Source: Siphonodentalium dalli
Taxonomy: Eukaryota; Mollusca; Scaphopoda; Gadilida; Siphonodentaliidae
Direction: 5' to 3'
Length of the DNA: 64,000 nucleotides
Assembly: GCA_032622095.1 (NCBI GenBank)
Contig: CP136064.1
Span: 257,153,863 to 257,217,862, forward strand
Shown here: one piece after another, positions 25,901-31,029 of the stretch
Position numbering within the stretch: position 1 is the stretch's first letter
Layout: every line of letters starts with the position of its first letter
Position numbers and translations under genes: made by a program
The notes under the pieces: model-generated
What the model was told of the DNA's origin: nothing
Seen by the model: only the letters and a program-made list of their open reading frames with translations
Databases searched by the model: none

Positions 25901-28900
25901 TTGCAGGTAGAAATATACCACAGAATGGCTCACTGTGTCTAATCACAGAGCTTAAAGTCCTTATTGATTCAATACAAATAACGGTTTGTCAACTTGTTAA
26001 CTCCCTTGGGGTTGTCATGACGACATAACGCTAGTTTGACAGCTACTAATAATAGATTCCAGCATGGGCTTTATTATTGTAGTGCTCTATAGTCCATTCA
26101 AAGGCAATTGTTTGTTTACATTCCTGAATGAAAGAGACATTTGCCACCCACCAGTCGGTCACTCTTTACTGTTCATCAAGAACAGGTAACTGTAAAGCAT
26201 GAAACACGAGTTGTTCTAGCTTTTGTGATGTTTTCTTTTCATTTGGTCAGTTCACATACAAACAACAGGACACTCATAATGTGATTTTGTGGGTGACACG
26301 TTAACAAAGGGTGGTTACTTTAATACCATTAATCCGGATTACACACATGTAGCATGAACAAAATAAAGAAAAGTAATAACAAAAAAATGAACTATGTTTT
26401 ACAATTATAAGATCATCAGTTCAAGTTACTTTCTTTAATTTGATTTCAATTTAATTGATTCAGAGGTCCAGACTGCATTTTATTAAATCACTTTTACATT
26501 TCATTTAGATATTAGAATATAAAACATGTAATTATTGCGTTAGTGGGCACATAAAAGGGACTATGCTGGTAGGATATAATTTTTTGTATCCATTTTAAAT
26601 ATTTTCAATGGCTTAGAGTAACATGAAATTTAGTACAAATTTTGCAATAAAGATGACTTTGCAAATAAAATTAAATACACTAAAAATAACTTATAAATTT
26701 TAGTAGAAAAATTCATTAAGTATCAATATTGCAAAAAAAAATTGATTTAATTTATTTGGTATTTATGGGCCTATCTTATATGTGAAATCACTGACATGTA
26801 CCATGTCAAACGTTGTTTCTAAAAAACAAATTTGTTCTATATTTTGTTGTGAATTTTTTTTTTTATATTTTGTTGTGACTGGAGGTCTGAAACCCTGAAT
26901 TATTAAAGAAACTGCAGATGTACATTATATATATTTAGTAATATCCCTTGGATCGAAATACCCAGCAATCATAGTAAAAGACTTTATTATTACTATTCAA
27001 AAAGCTTGACAGGGTATTTCTTTAATATTCATGCACTAGCATAGAACAGTGACCAGACTAATAGGGGATGCAGAAAGAAAAACCAAGCCTAGTTCCACAT
27101 CACTATACAATGTCCGAGCCGACGGCAATTATCTCTCTACAATAATTGAGCAGGGAGTGTGACCAAAATCAATACGCATGGCCTGGTATGCCAAAGATTG
27201 CATTCTGCTAAGAATTGTGAAACAATGCAAAGCTTTCAGGTGTATTGTTGGAGCCCCATAATGGTTTGGATGGTAAATAGCTTCACTCGATATTTTTGAG
27301 TAAGCAGTGATGCATGGCTGTGCCATTCCCACAGAGTGTGTCAGGCGGGGGAGTGATAAGCAAGTCGATCAATGATGCATACATATAGCTTCATCGATGA
27401 ACAAAACAGGGGTGTCTCATGGTACGAGTCTAGTTACATGAGTAAGGCTTCTATTCAATAAGTAAATCGGTTCTTCTTAGGTGCCAGAGCATGAGTTTCA
27501 GGGTACGAGTCTAGTGACATGATTAAGGCCTCTTATCGGTAAACTAAAGCTGGGTCTTATTAGGGAATGGGGCATGAGTCTCAGGGTAAGAGTCTACATG
27601 TATATGATAGTCAAGATTAGACATTACAGATTTGTATGCAGATATACAATATATTCCATAAAAATAGAAACGGGACGGTTGATATTAAATAGTTGCATTG
27701 TTTCAGTCCGACAGGCTGGATGGGAATAAGCTTCAGGGGGACCTACTAGTAAATATTTTAACAGTCTTGTGATTTTCGGGAGATTAATAGAGTGGCTAGT
27801 TTTAGGTGACTTAGGTCTCTTCATATTCAAGATCTGGTGATACCAGTCACATCATTGCAGAATGATAAGTCTGTTTTGAACGACATACTAATAACTCGCA
27901 CTAGTTTGAGTGTCAAAGGGAGCACAATTATCTCAGGAGTGCGAAACTAATTCTGTTTTCAACACAAATACTAAAGCAAAGATACACAGCTAGCAACCAT
28001 GTGTCATATTTTAACACGTGCATGTGAGCAAATAATAGTCCATCTCAAACCAACATATGTCGCAACACACAAAGCACACAGAATTAATAATTCAACAATT
28101 GCAAATTTGTAGATGGAACTCAACACACAACACATAGTATTTCTAATTGTATTGGCCTGTTGAACAGATATGTTACTGGTGAGCAGTTTATCAAATTAAA
28201 GCTTCTAGTGCAGGATAAAATATTTCAATTTAACCCTGTCTATACTGAATGCCAGTGAATGTCAAGTCAAGAGAGTAGATCTTCTCCTTCACCCCATCCA
28301 GTGAATGGATTCTCCCATTCAGTTATAAATGTATACATGGGAATGGTCTATTATTCATCTGGAGGGGTGTTCATTCAGGTAATAAAAGCAGACACCAGAC
28401 AGAAAAACAGTTAACACAAGACCAGAATGATTTATATGCATAGGTGGTTAATGTTAAGATAAAACTGATTTTATATTACTGTACTTGACAAGTAATATTC
28501 TGTTATATTGGGGAATATATATGTTTACACTAATGGGGTGTGTGCATACTACATTGTATCTTATCAAATTAAATACAAAATATTAAGACTTACCCCAACT
28601 AAATCGCACATCCCTTCTGTTGAATGTGCTATCCTATATTTCGACACTTGTAGTGTGGTTTCCTCACTTTCATTGTTGCCGTTGTTGTACGTGTAGTCCA
28701 GGTCGCGACTACTTATTTGTGTGAAATCACTGGAAACAGAAACACAAACATATTAAAACTAGCCAATAACCACAATTGATAGAATGAGAATATACCGGCA
28801 GTAATATTACTCAATTAAAGCAACAAGAGGTTTAATAAATGAAACTTTTTGTGTTAATGTTGTACAGGATAATTGACATAGCAATTTCGTCATGTTATTT

Positions 28901-29423
28901 TAATGTACTGAGGGTTAATTCAAAATGCTTTGTTACAATTTTCTGGTGCCAATTTGAAATATATCCATGAACAATTACCATAGAACTTTACTACAAGAGA
29001 TCAATACCAGTAGTATTGGTTTTCACATTATTCTAAGAATTGATCAATGATTTACTGCACTTCACATATTTGTTCAACAACTTATTGAACTATATCGCTT
29101 CCTATGCTTGATCTAATATTTTCAGTAATGTCTGAATTTATAGGATAATTGTGACGGTTTACTCAAAAATGAGATTGTATTTTAAATTTTAATACCAAAA
29201 TGTCAGCTACCTAATAGACCACTTAGACAAAGTATGATATTATTTTCTGATAAACATTTAGTTAAAAATCTCAATTAAAAAAATAAATTAAGTTTTGAAC
29301 TTACCCATTGCTGGTAACTTCTCCCAATTCATCCCAAATCAAGTCAAATGTCTCCTGGGACAATGGTGGGGTTGGCTGCTGGGAGCTGTGTAATGATGAT
29401 ACGACTTGGTGTGGGGACGACAT
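1710..29423 (-). CDS. p63/p73: p53/p63/p73-family transcription factor, whole coding span (long isoform)
   Basis: A sequence-specific transcription factor of the p53 family, acting in the nucleus as a tetramer in stress and DNA-damage responses and germline or epithelial quality control (family knowledge). Thirteen coding exons join in frame: 29305-29423, 28594-28729, 24573-24671, 23658-23728, 21993-22071, 21248-21434, 20681-20897, 19997-20112, 19577-19674, 18731-18852, 7725-7943, 3263-3356 and 1710-1994. The sum is 1842 nt, or 613 residues plus stop. Domain order: transactivation motif (about 22-33), Pro/Ser/Thr-rich linker, DNA-binding domain (about 142-330), basic nuclear localisation stretch (KKRKF, 361-365), oligomerisation domain (about 370-405), linker, SAM domain (about 488-542) and a p63-like C-terminal motif (589-598). 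All introns have GT and AG ends. An exon between 7943 and 18731 that I failed to see is possible, but the frame does not need one. Confidence 0.93.
1951..2273 (-). repeat. p63/p73: Four-copy tandem repeat of the SAM exon 3' splice site
   Basis: Units begin at 1951, 2032, 2112 and 2193, with lengths 81, 80 and 81 plus a last copy that runs into unique intron. Each unit holds the end of the intron (CTTTGTCTTCTCCCGATTTC, then AG) and the first 44 or so bases of exon 13. Candidate exon starts are 1994, 2074, 2155 and 2236. The unit at 2032 lacks one base, so entry at 2074 reads D-L-Q-R and stops; entry at 2155 or 2236 reads through into the same stop. Only 1994 gives full-length SAM. Confidence 0.97.
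2836..3232. mobile_element. Family C TTAA MITE (C1) beside the SAM exon
   Basis: Ends CCCTTTACCCAACA and inverse TGTTGGGTAAAGGG; TTAA on the right and a mutated ATAA on the left. TTAA targets with CCC ends suggest a piggyBac-type mobiliser. Inside are two copies of the GCCAATGCATTCTC hairpin, an A/T spacer and a unique arm (GGAGCCGGTTCCAATGATAT). It ends 30 bp from the exon 12 donor. Confidence 0.88.
3263..3356 (-). CDS. p63/p73: p53-family coding exon 12: SAM domain, first half
   Basis: 94 nt. The peptide [20 protein letters not shown] is followed by [12 protein letters not shown]. It aligns by eye with human p73 SAM (FLTGLGCPNCIEYF..QGLQSIYHLQNLTIE). The frame joins exon 11 (AG|C) and exon 13 (phase 0). 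SAM domains in p63/p73 fold as five-helix bundles, but mostly do not polymerise. A family C MITE sits about 30 bp downstream of the donor. Confidence 0.94.
3527..3781. mobile_element. Family A MITE (A2) in the intron before the SAM exon
   Basis: 255 bp, same ends and double foldback as A1. The 8-bp flanks are GGCACACC and GGCACAGC (7 of 8 identical), so the insertion has begun to age. Confidence 0.9.
3952..4372. mobile_element. Family G element, right end lost
   Basis: The left end TGTGACCCGCCATATCAAAT is intact; the right stops at CACAGGGTAAAAACA. The flanking sequence ACAGACTTACAAGGCTTATT occurs at both 3898 and 4376, so the truncation went with a local duplication. Confidence 0.8.
4430..7559. 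other. p53-family intron 11 stretch with retroposon-like pieces
   Basis: No exon was recognised. About 4975-5060 carries a dispersed piece (TTTCATTCCATTCAGTTCAG) also found twice at 49790-50060. Three related copies of CATATTTGTTAAAGTTATTA or AATCGGTTCATAGTTGTT lie at about 5500-5830 and end in an ACGG run. An ACAG run sits near 6340. These look like 3' tails of old retroposons. The stretch also holds a family E-like remnant (5265-5335) and the family A fragment listed separately. Confidence 0.5.
6766..6910. mobile_element. Decayed family A fragment
   Basis: Contains GGTGCCTGTCATTTGCAGGA and ATGAGGTCCCCAG blocks but lacks the right half. Confidence 0.6.
7560..7680. mobile_element. Family B MITE, internally deleted copy
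   Basis: ACAGTAATGCCCTAAATAAT followed by CTCCTTAACC, then GTCGATTATCTAGGGCATTG-CTGTA. It lies about 45 bp downstream of the exon 11 donor of the p53-family gene. Confidence 0.75.
7725..7943 (-). CDS. p63/p73: p53-family coding exon 11: linker before SAM (long isoform)
   Basis: 219 nt coding for residues 416-487, bounded by TTTTTCAG and GTAGGA. The peptide is Ser/Thr/Gln-rich (for example [20 protein letters not shown]) and includes VVMKEEHLG, in which MKEE fits a sumoylation consensus. Its end (AG) plus the first base of exon 12 (C) gives Ser, directly before WLTGLGL of SAM, so the join is in frame. Family H element H1 begins only 25 bp upstream of the acceptor, inside the branch-point zone. 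Confidence 0.85.
7969..8242. mobile_element. Family H TTAA MITE (H1)
   Basis: Left TTAA-CCCTTTCTATTGTAAATGG, right AGTATTTAGTAAAGAAAGG-TTAA. It lacks the GCCAATGCATTCTC hairpin; inner arms are GGGAAATGTTCAGATAAAAA and inverse. It starts 25 bp upstream of the exon 11 acceptor of the p53-family gene. Confidence 0.82.
8239..8409. mobile_element. Family H TTAA element (H2), sharing TTAA with H1 and E2
   Basis: TTAA-CCCTTTGAATACTGAATGG, running to the TTAA that opens E2. It looks internally deleted. Confidence 0.7.
8406..8918. mobile_element. Family E TTAA MITE (E2) with expanded AT-rich centre
   Basis: TTAA-CCCTTTCATAACGGGAGC to GCTCCTATCACGAAGGG-TTAA. Between the hairpins lies a 32-36 bp AT-rich tandem repeat (AATGATAAAAATTGTTAAAG), about eight units at 8540-8830. 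The right hairpin has lost its loop. Confidence 0.88.
9572..9944. mobile_element. Harbinger-like MITE (family J)
   Basis: Inverted ends beginning GGCGACACCAATTTTTAAGT, about 35 bp with one short indel, flanked by TTA on each side. A 3-bp TTA/TAA duplication is typical of PIF/Harbinger. The interior is A/T-rich without coding capacity. Confidence 0.72.
9993..10016 (+). repeat. Poly-G tract, 24 bases
   Basis: An uninterrupted run of G about 50 bp right of the Harbinger-like element. It can form a G-quadruplex and its length is likely unreliable. Confidence 0.95.
10105..10520. mobile_element. Decayed family A element
   Basis: Foldback arms with several mismatches (GTTTCCCAAAGGGTGTGAAT, CCCCGGAGGTTGAATTTGGT) around an internal spacer. 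The end sequences are eroded. Confidence 0.6.
10689..11454. mobile_element. Family A element, 766-bp long form
   Basis: Ends CAAGCCTGGAAAG and TTTCCAGACTTG, flanked by perfect 8-bp GATGGCAA (10681-10688, 11455-11462). Several copies of the GTCCCCAGAGGGTGAA palindrome and an internal spacer (TCATCTTCTGGGAAGTATCT) are seen. A related decayed block lies at about 10105-10520. Confidence 0.85.
12023..12478. mobile_element. Long inverted-repeat element (family K)
   Basis: Ends ACACCATGTAATCAC and inverse. The arms match with gaps through GCAGTTCGGAAGAAA and ATTTATCAATAAATATAG. The target duplication is unclear. Short plus-strand frames inside it are not credible genes. Confidence 0.65.
12672..12797. 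mobile_element. Family B half-element
   Basis: Left arm only, from ATGCTCTAATTAATCGACTC to GGAAAGCTCTC. Confidence 0.7.
12947..13628. repeat. 28-bp minisatellite, about 24 copies
   Basis: Units of 28 bp such as TTTAAATCAAGACAATGCAC followed by CGGTATGC, with few substitutions (ACAATG or ACTATG, GCTTTA or GCTATA). Each unit carries the palindrome ACCGGT and an ATGCACCGG/CCGGTATGC near-palindrome. It lies in the long intron between exons 10 and 11 of the p53-family gene. Confidence 0.95.
13855..14003. mobile_element. Family A MITE, short single-foldback form (A3)
   Basis: 149 bp with the family A ends but only one foldback. The flanks CTCAAAAG and CTCAATAG match at 7 of 8. It looks like a deletion derivative of the 254-bp form, made by loss of one palindrome arm. 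Confidence 0.88.
14666..14919. mobile_element. Family A MITE (A4)
   Basis: 254 bp double foldback. Perfect 8-bp duplication TTCCAGCT on both sides (14658-14665, 14920-14927). The right terminus reads GGCTAG instead of GGCTTG. Confidence 0.9.
15126..15391. mobile_element. Family H element (H3)
   Basis: CCCTTTATTTACTAAATGGA at left, GTATATAGTAAGGAAATGGT-TAA at right, with a clear inner palindrome around CAACAAACAACCTAAGGTTT. Confidence 0.78.
15950..16166. mobile_element. Family B palindromic Tc1/mariner-like MITE (B1)
   Basis: About 215 bp forming a nearly complete palindrome. Ends CAGTAATGCCCTAAATAATC and inverse, with TA on each side, as for Tc1/mariner. The arms meet at AGCTCTCAGTGAGAGC. 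No transposase. Confidence 0.88.
16645..16978. mobile_element. Decayed family A element
   Basis: Left foldback (GGTCCATAGAGGGTGAATTT and inverse) and internal modules shared with the 447-bp form. The right end is lost. Confidence 0.6.
18043..18048 (-). terminator. Candidate poly(A) signal after the short isoform
   Basis: AATAAA on the minus strand, about 560 bases after the short-isoform stop; another lies near 18129. If used, the 136-residue ORF at 18096-18506 would be inside the short isoform's 3' UTR. AT-rich context keeps confidence low. Confidence 0.25.
18096..18506 (-). CDS. Unrecognised 136-residue ORF with a histone-fold-like pattern
   Basis: An uninterrupted reading frame in AT-rich DNA between the short-isoform stop and the long intron of the p53-family gene, on the same strand. 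It has a basic N-terminal third ([20 protein letters not shown]), a helix-like [17 protein letters not shown], a long hydrophobic helix beginning [16 protein letters not shown], a basic loop [10 protein letters not shown] and a short helix [13 protein letters not shown]. Helix lengths and spacing resemble the three-helix histone fold, with YS..VF..I.R.V recalling H2B YSIYVYKVLKQV. No intron or flanking gene parts were found. It could be a captured viral or retrocopied sequence, an alternative p53-gene exon, or chance. The histone-fold reading is visual pattern matching only. Confidence 0.4.
   Translation of the reverse strand: MLKHQNSYWHRNLHYNIPLTNNMRNYVKKQAVHKNVFTITWQKSASLHTNDYSSAVFDNISRSVCEMKRSLRLSENVLKVLVCVMCELMTDCLVQLGVLTDIQVKLPKKKVVGPATYKRLSTMIIKLTQNAFMLKK
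18610..18852 (-). CDS. p63/p73: p53-family coding exon 10: oligomerisation domain, short-isoform terminus
   Basis: The exon opens [19 protein letters not shown], the oligomerisation helix, which is closer to p63/p73 (RGRENFEIL) than to human p53 (RGRERFEMF). The helix continues into [13 protein letters not shown], like the extra second helix of p63/p73. Read through, it ends at TGA 18610-18612 after 80 residues. An internal donor at 18730 splits it for the long isoform. The acceptor is TTTCAG at 18853. Confidence 0.94.
   Translation of the reverse strand, partial: VRGRENYEILCRLRDSLELSSLIPQQQVDVYKQRQVEVQRQYVSMSNIIKTEDALESYRSYDSFTNCLPPQLPEIACPVF
18610..29423 (-). CDS. p53: Short p53-like isoform of the same gene
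   Basis: The same first nine coding exons followed by the unspliced form of exon 10 (18610-18852). The sum is 1365 nt, or 454 residues plus stop at 18610-18612. This form ends soon after the oligomerisation domain and lacks SAM, as vertebrate p53 does. Residues 416-454 are unique to it and contain I-K-T-E at 423-426, a textbook sumoylation consensus that resembles the FKTE near the C terminus of human p53. In molluscs, p53-like and p63/p73-like proteins with the same core are reported as products of one gene (established knowledge). That this locus makes both is inferred from splice signals and frame, not from RNA. Confidence 0.85.
18725..18731 (-). promoter_or_regulatory. p63/p73: Alternative 5' splice site inside exon 10
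   Basis: ACA|GTATGT on the minus strand. Splicing here leaves CA, which joins the A at the start of exon 11 to give CAA (Gln) and keeps frame exactly. This is the branch point between the short p53-like and long SAM-containing isoforms. The evidence is the donor match and phase only. Confidence 0.65.
19258..19511. mobile_element. Family A MITE (A5) between p53-family exons 9 and 10
   Basis: 254 bp with perfect flanking duplication CTTATTAC (19250-19257, 19512-19519). It lies about 57 bp downstream of the exon 9 donor. Confidence 0.9.
19577..19674 (-). CDS. p63/p73: p53-family coding exon 9: nuclear localisation signal, start of oligomerisation domain
   Basis: 98 nt coding for residues 342-374. 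[17 protein letters not shown] combines a basic nuclear localisation signal and the first strand of the tetramerisation domain. The donor is GTATGT, the same hexamer as the proposed internal donor of exon 10, so this gene does use that form. Confidence 0.93.
19997..20112 (-). CDS. p63/p73: p53-family coding exon 8: end of DNA-binding domain
   Basis: 116 nt coding for residues 303-341. [17 protein letters not shown] contains R315 (human R273), C317 and C319 (C275, C277), R322 and R324 (R280, R282). All major DNA-contact arginines are therefore present, so the protein should bind canonical p53 response elements. It ends in a Lys/Arg-rich stretch. Confidence 0.96.
20435..20650. mobile_element. 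Family H element (H4) next to exon 7
   Basis: TTAA-CACTTTCCATTTCTAAAAG to GTATTTAGTAAAGAAGGGT. It lies 30 bp downstream of the exon 7 donor. Confidence 0.75.
20681..20897 (-). CDS. p63/p73: p53-family coding exon 7: DNA-binding domain, second zinc pair and DNA contacts
   Basis: 217 nt coding for residues 231-302 and two bases of 303. The block [13 protein letters not shown] holds C281 and C285 (human C238 and C242) and R291/R292 (human R248/R249, minor-groove contact and loop residue). The glycine pair matching G244/G245 is kept. The donor is GTGAGT. A family H MITE ends about 30 bp downstream of the donor. Confidence 0.96.
21248..21434 (-). CDS. p63/p73: p53-family coding exon 6: DNA-binding domain, first zinc ligands
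   Basis: 187 nt coding for residues 169-230. It opens [20 protein letters not shown] and contains [10 protein letters not shown]219 and H222 match human zinc ligands C176 and H179, and R218 matches hot-spot R175. A family H MITE (21476-21725) lies about 42 bp upstream of the acceptor in the transcript direction. Confidence 0.96.
21476..21725. mobile_element. Family H element (H5) next to exon 6
   Basis: TTAA-CCAATTCTATACTGATGG to GTATTTATTATTGAAAGGA-TTAA. It ends 42 bp upstream of the exon 6 acceptor. Confidence 0.75.
21993..22071 (-). CDS. p63/p73: p53-family coding exon 5: start of DNA-binding domain
   Basis: 79 nt coding for residues 142-168. [12 protein letters not shown] matches the start of the family's DNA-binding domain (human TYQGSYGFRLGF). 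The segment ends in STTWT, joined to YS in the next exon, like the human CTYS motif. The frame joins across both introns. Confidence 0.95.
22110..23650. other. p63/p73: p53-family intron between exons 4 and 5, no repeats recognised
   Basis: AT-rich single-copy-looking sequence with no ORF of note and no member of families A-K. Confidence 0.5.
23658..23728 (-). CDS. p63/p73: p53-family coding exon 4: proline-rich region
   Basis: 71 nt coding for residues 119-141 and two bases of codon 142. The peptide is rich in Pro and Ser ([16 protein letters not shown]) and lies directly before the DNA-binding domain, in the position of the p53 proline-rich region. The serines and threonines before proline are possible proline-directed kinase sites. 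Confidence 0.88.
24073..24462. mobile_element. Family C TTAA MITE (C2)
   Basis: Opposite orientation to C1. TTAA on both sides, 14-bp ends intact, two hairpin modules. It is the only MITE between about 21.8 and 28 kb, sitting 110 bp downstream of the exon 3 donor. Confidence 0.9.
24573..24671 (-). CDS. p63/p73: p53-family coding exon 3
   Basis: 99 nt (33 codons, phase 0 at both ends) coding for a Ser/Thr-rich, presumably disordered segment, residues 86-118, containing SMSPDSQT. Because its length is a multiple of three with whole codons at both ends, it can be skipped without a frameshift. The acceptor is TTTCACAG and the donor GTAAG. Confidence 0.85.
24672..28228. other. p63/p73: p53-family intron between exons 2 and 3, mostly unique
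   Basis: 3.9-kb intron. No MITE family member was seen until H6 at 28229. An internal promoter for a delta-N form would be expected around here in a p63/p73-type gene, but I found no exon I could defend. Confidence 0.45.
28229..28450. mobile_element. Family H fragment (H6)
   Basis: TTTAACCCTGTCTATACTGA, then CAGTGAATGGATTCTCCCAT and ATGGTCTATTATTCATCTGG. The right arm is missing. Confidence 0.65.
28594..28729 (-). CDS. p63/p73: p53-family coding exon 2
   Basis: 136 nt coding for residues 40-85, an acidic and Ser/Thr-rich linker that begins [12 protein letters not shown]. The frame is open and the splice sites are clean: TTTCCAG before, GTAAG after. No named domain is seen, but a short motif of this kind follows the transactivation helix in other mollusc p53 proteins as I remember them. 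Confidence 0.85.
29305..29423 (-). CDS. p63/p73: p53-family coding exon 1: transactivation domain
   Basis: Encodes residues 1-39 plus two bases of codon 40. The start is the first ATG after the 5' UTR acceptor. Residues 22-33 read [13 protein letters not shown]26, W30 and L33 have the spacing of human p53 F19, W23 and L26, the residues that insert into the MDM2 pocket and also contact co-activators. It therefore encodes a full TA isoform. The donor is G|GTAAG at 29304. Confidence 0.93.
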
Positions 29424-30263
29424 TTTATGATATGATGGATGTGGGACTTTACCGAATCTGAAAACCAGAGGTAATATTTGTCACATACAGGTATATGAAT
29501 CACTTTGAAGTAGTATATAGACTTTGCTTATTGTGGTTAGTCATTAACAGCTAACTGATCAAGATTATTGATTTTATGGCAATACAAAAGCATGGTGGAG
29601 TTGCATGAGTACCATGTCCATTATTTCTCATTTACTAGTCTGACAAATTCTTTATGACAAGTTCAACAATGATATTGTGACAAAATTTGTGTTGAGAATA
29701 AAATTTAATATAACATAAAATTTTATCCATACTTTCTGTTAGATGTTAAAGAATTATAATGAACAACACTGTCAACTAAAGAAAATATTCCCAAAAAGCT
29801 AACAAAATAGCAAAGAAACTGTCTCCATTCGGGTTCTATAGAAATGAAGTATGGTATACACATATTACAGCTCTGACACTCTGACCATGTGCAGTCCATG
29901 TGTCATGACATCCAATGTCAATGAACAATGATCTGTCAAAAAGTAAACTCGAAAGTTGTCGAAAAAAAAATGACACTCATGTGTGAGAGACAAGTGTCAA
30001 ATCCATATGAAGAAATTAATGTTATCATCAACAGACAAGTTTGCAATGCAAATGATGGGTGTGCATGAAACACTTCAGCCAAAAAAACCGGTATCCATTT
30101 ATAAATTCCATGACACAGATTAACGAATTTAGTATTTCCAAAAAACACCGGCCATAATCAGATAATAAACACAAACATTGCACGAAAATCCGACAGCGAA
30201 ATAACAATGTTTTGTATGCATCCATAAAACAGCGAAGTCGTGCATATCCAGTTATAAACTTAC

Positions 30264-30325
30264 GTTTATGAGAATGAAATGATCGCCTAGTGCTGGCAGA
30301 TGAAGTGAGCTGGTGTGATATTATG
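30264..30325 (-). other. p63/p73: Probable non-coding first exon of the p53-family gene
   Basis: Coding exon 1 has a good acceptor just upstream of its ATG: AG at 29458-29459, exon from 29457. A 5' UTR exon should therefore lie further up. A clear donor, C|GTAAGT read on the minus strand, sits at 30263. No ATG occurs between this donor and the predicted start site. The upstream edge is set only by a TATA-like box at 30348-30356 and is approximate. A second donor-like GGGTAAGTC near 30375 could serve an alternative first exon. Confidence 0.5.
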
Positions 30326-30347
30326 CTGAATAACAGTTATCGACCGA

Positions 30348-30356
30348 TTTTATATA
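30348..30356 (-). promoter_or_regulatory. TATA-like box of the p53-family gene
   Basis: TATATAAAA on the minus strand, flanked by GG on its 5' side and CGG on its 3' side. It lies about 25-30 bp upstream of an initiator-like TTCAGCA, and about 85 bp upstream of the predicted first donor. The fit of box, start and donor is good, but the surroundings are AT-rich and a chance match is possible. Confidence 0.45.
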
Positions 30357-30394
30357 CCTGTATGAAGGAAGACTTACCCAAACAAACTTATCAA

Positions 30395-30402
30395 CCACGT
30401 GG
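30395..30402. promoter_or_regulatory. E-box CCACGTGG in the shared promoter (copy 1)
   Basis: A palindromic CCACGTGG between the two divergent genes, about 40 bp upstream of the TATA-like box on the p53 side. CACGTG cores are bound by Myc/Max and USF-type bHLH proteins. The same 8-mer recurs at 30566-30573. A GC box, CCCCGCCC, lies at 30431-30438. Confidence 0.4.
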
Positions 30403-30565
30403 TCCTCGCTCGTGTGATGCTTTGATTAAGCCCCGCCCACTAACGCGTTTGCACAATGACAACAATGAACCGGCATACATCAAATGGGATGAATATTGCT
30501 CACATAACGAGTAGTACCTAATTAGCGGGGCCGGTGCTTTAATCAGCCTCCTTGAAACTGACTTT

Positions 30566-30573
30566 CCACGTGG
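30566..30573. promoter_or_regulatory. E-box CCACGTGG in the shared promoter (copy 2)
   Basis: A second identical CCACGTGG, 171 bp from the first, in the stretch between the p53-family gene and WRAP73. Two identical 8-bp palindromes in a short divergent promoter are unlikely by chance, so joint bHLH regulation is a fair inference. Confidence 0.4.
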
Positions 30574-30846
30574 TCATTTAATAAACAACAGCTCTATTAT
30601 GAGAATTTTATGAATTTTCCAAAAAAATTACCGCTAAGTTCACCTGTCAATCAGAACATACTGAGTTGATATTATTTTAGCTTTTTGTCTGTTTTACAAA
30701 TAACAAAATATCCTCTTAAATTATGCATAATATATTATCGAATTAGAAGAAATTTTATTACATTATTTTTGCTATAGTTTTTCCTAAGGTTTGTAGAGTT
30801 AGCTTTTTGCGAAACTATACAAAAACAACTTTAGTTGGCGCGATTT

Positions 30847-30859
30847 CAAAATGGCTGCC
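30847..30859 (+). promoter_or_regulatory. YY1-like element at the WRAP73 5' end
   Basis: CAAAATGGCTGCC resembles the AANATGGCGGC element that sits just downstream of start sites of many housekeeping genes and binds YY1. It lies 102 bp before the WRAP73 ATG. Its own ATG would open a short upstream frame if the transcript starts above it. Confidence 0.4.
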
Positions 30860-30960
30860 CCCACAAGTTCCCACTTGTCAAAAAAAATTCAAAAAATAAA
30901 TTGTCCACCACTATAACAGTTATCACGGATTACATTAGTTTTAAATCAAATACACGAGTC

Positions 30961-31029
30961 ATGAACTTTTCGGAGTTATTCAAACACTCAGGCCAGTTGT
31001 GCAAATGCTCTCCAGATGGGAAATACTTG
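30961..31029 (+). CDS. WRAP73: WRAP73 exon 1 (coding part)
   Basis: [20 protein letters not shown] plus KYL. The donor is GTGAGT at 31030. Human WRAP73 begins MNFSE(V/L)FK and continues LCKFSPDGKYL, so the start codon is secure. The p53-family start codon lies 1.5 kb away on the opposite strand. Confidence 0.93.

Noticed and set aside
30290-30514. Plus-strand ORF of 74 residues in the shared promoter
   Set aside because: It overlaps the predicted first exon and TATA box on the other strand and has no recognisable sequence pattern.
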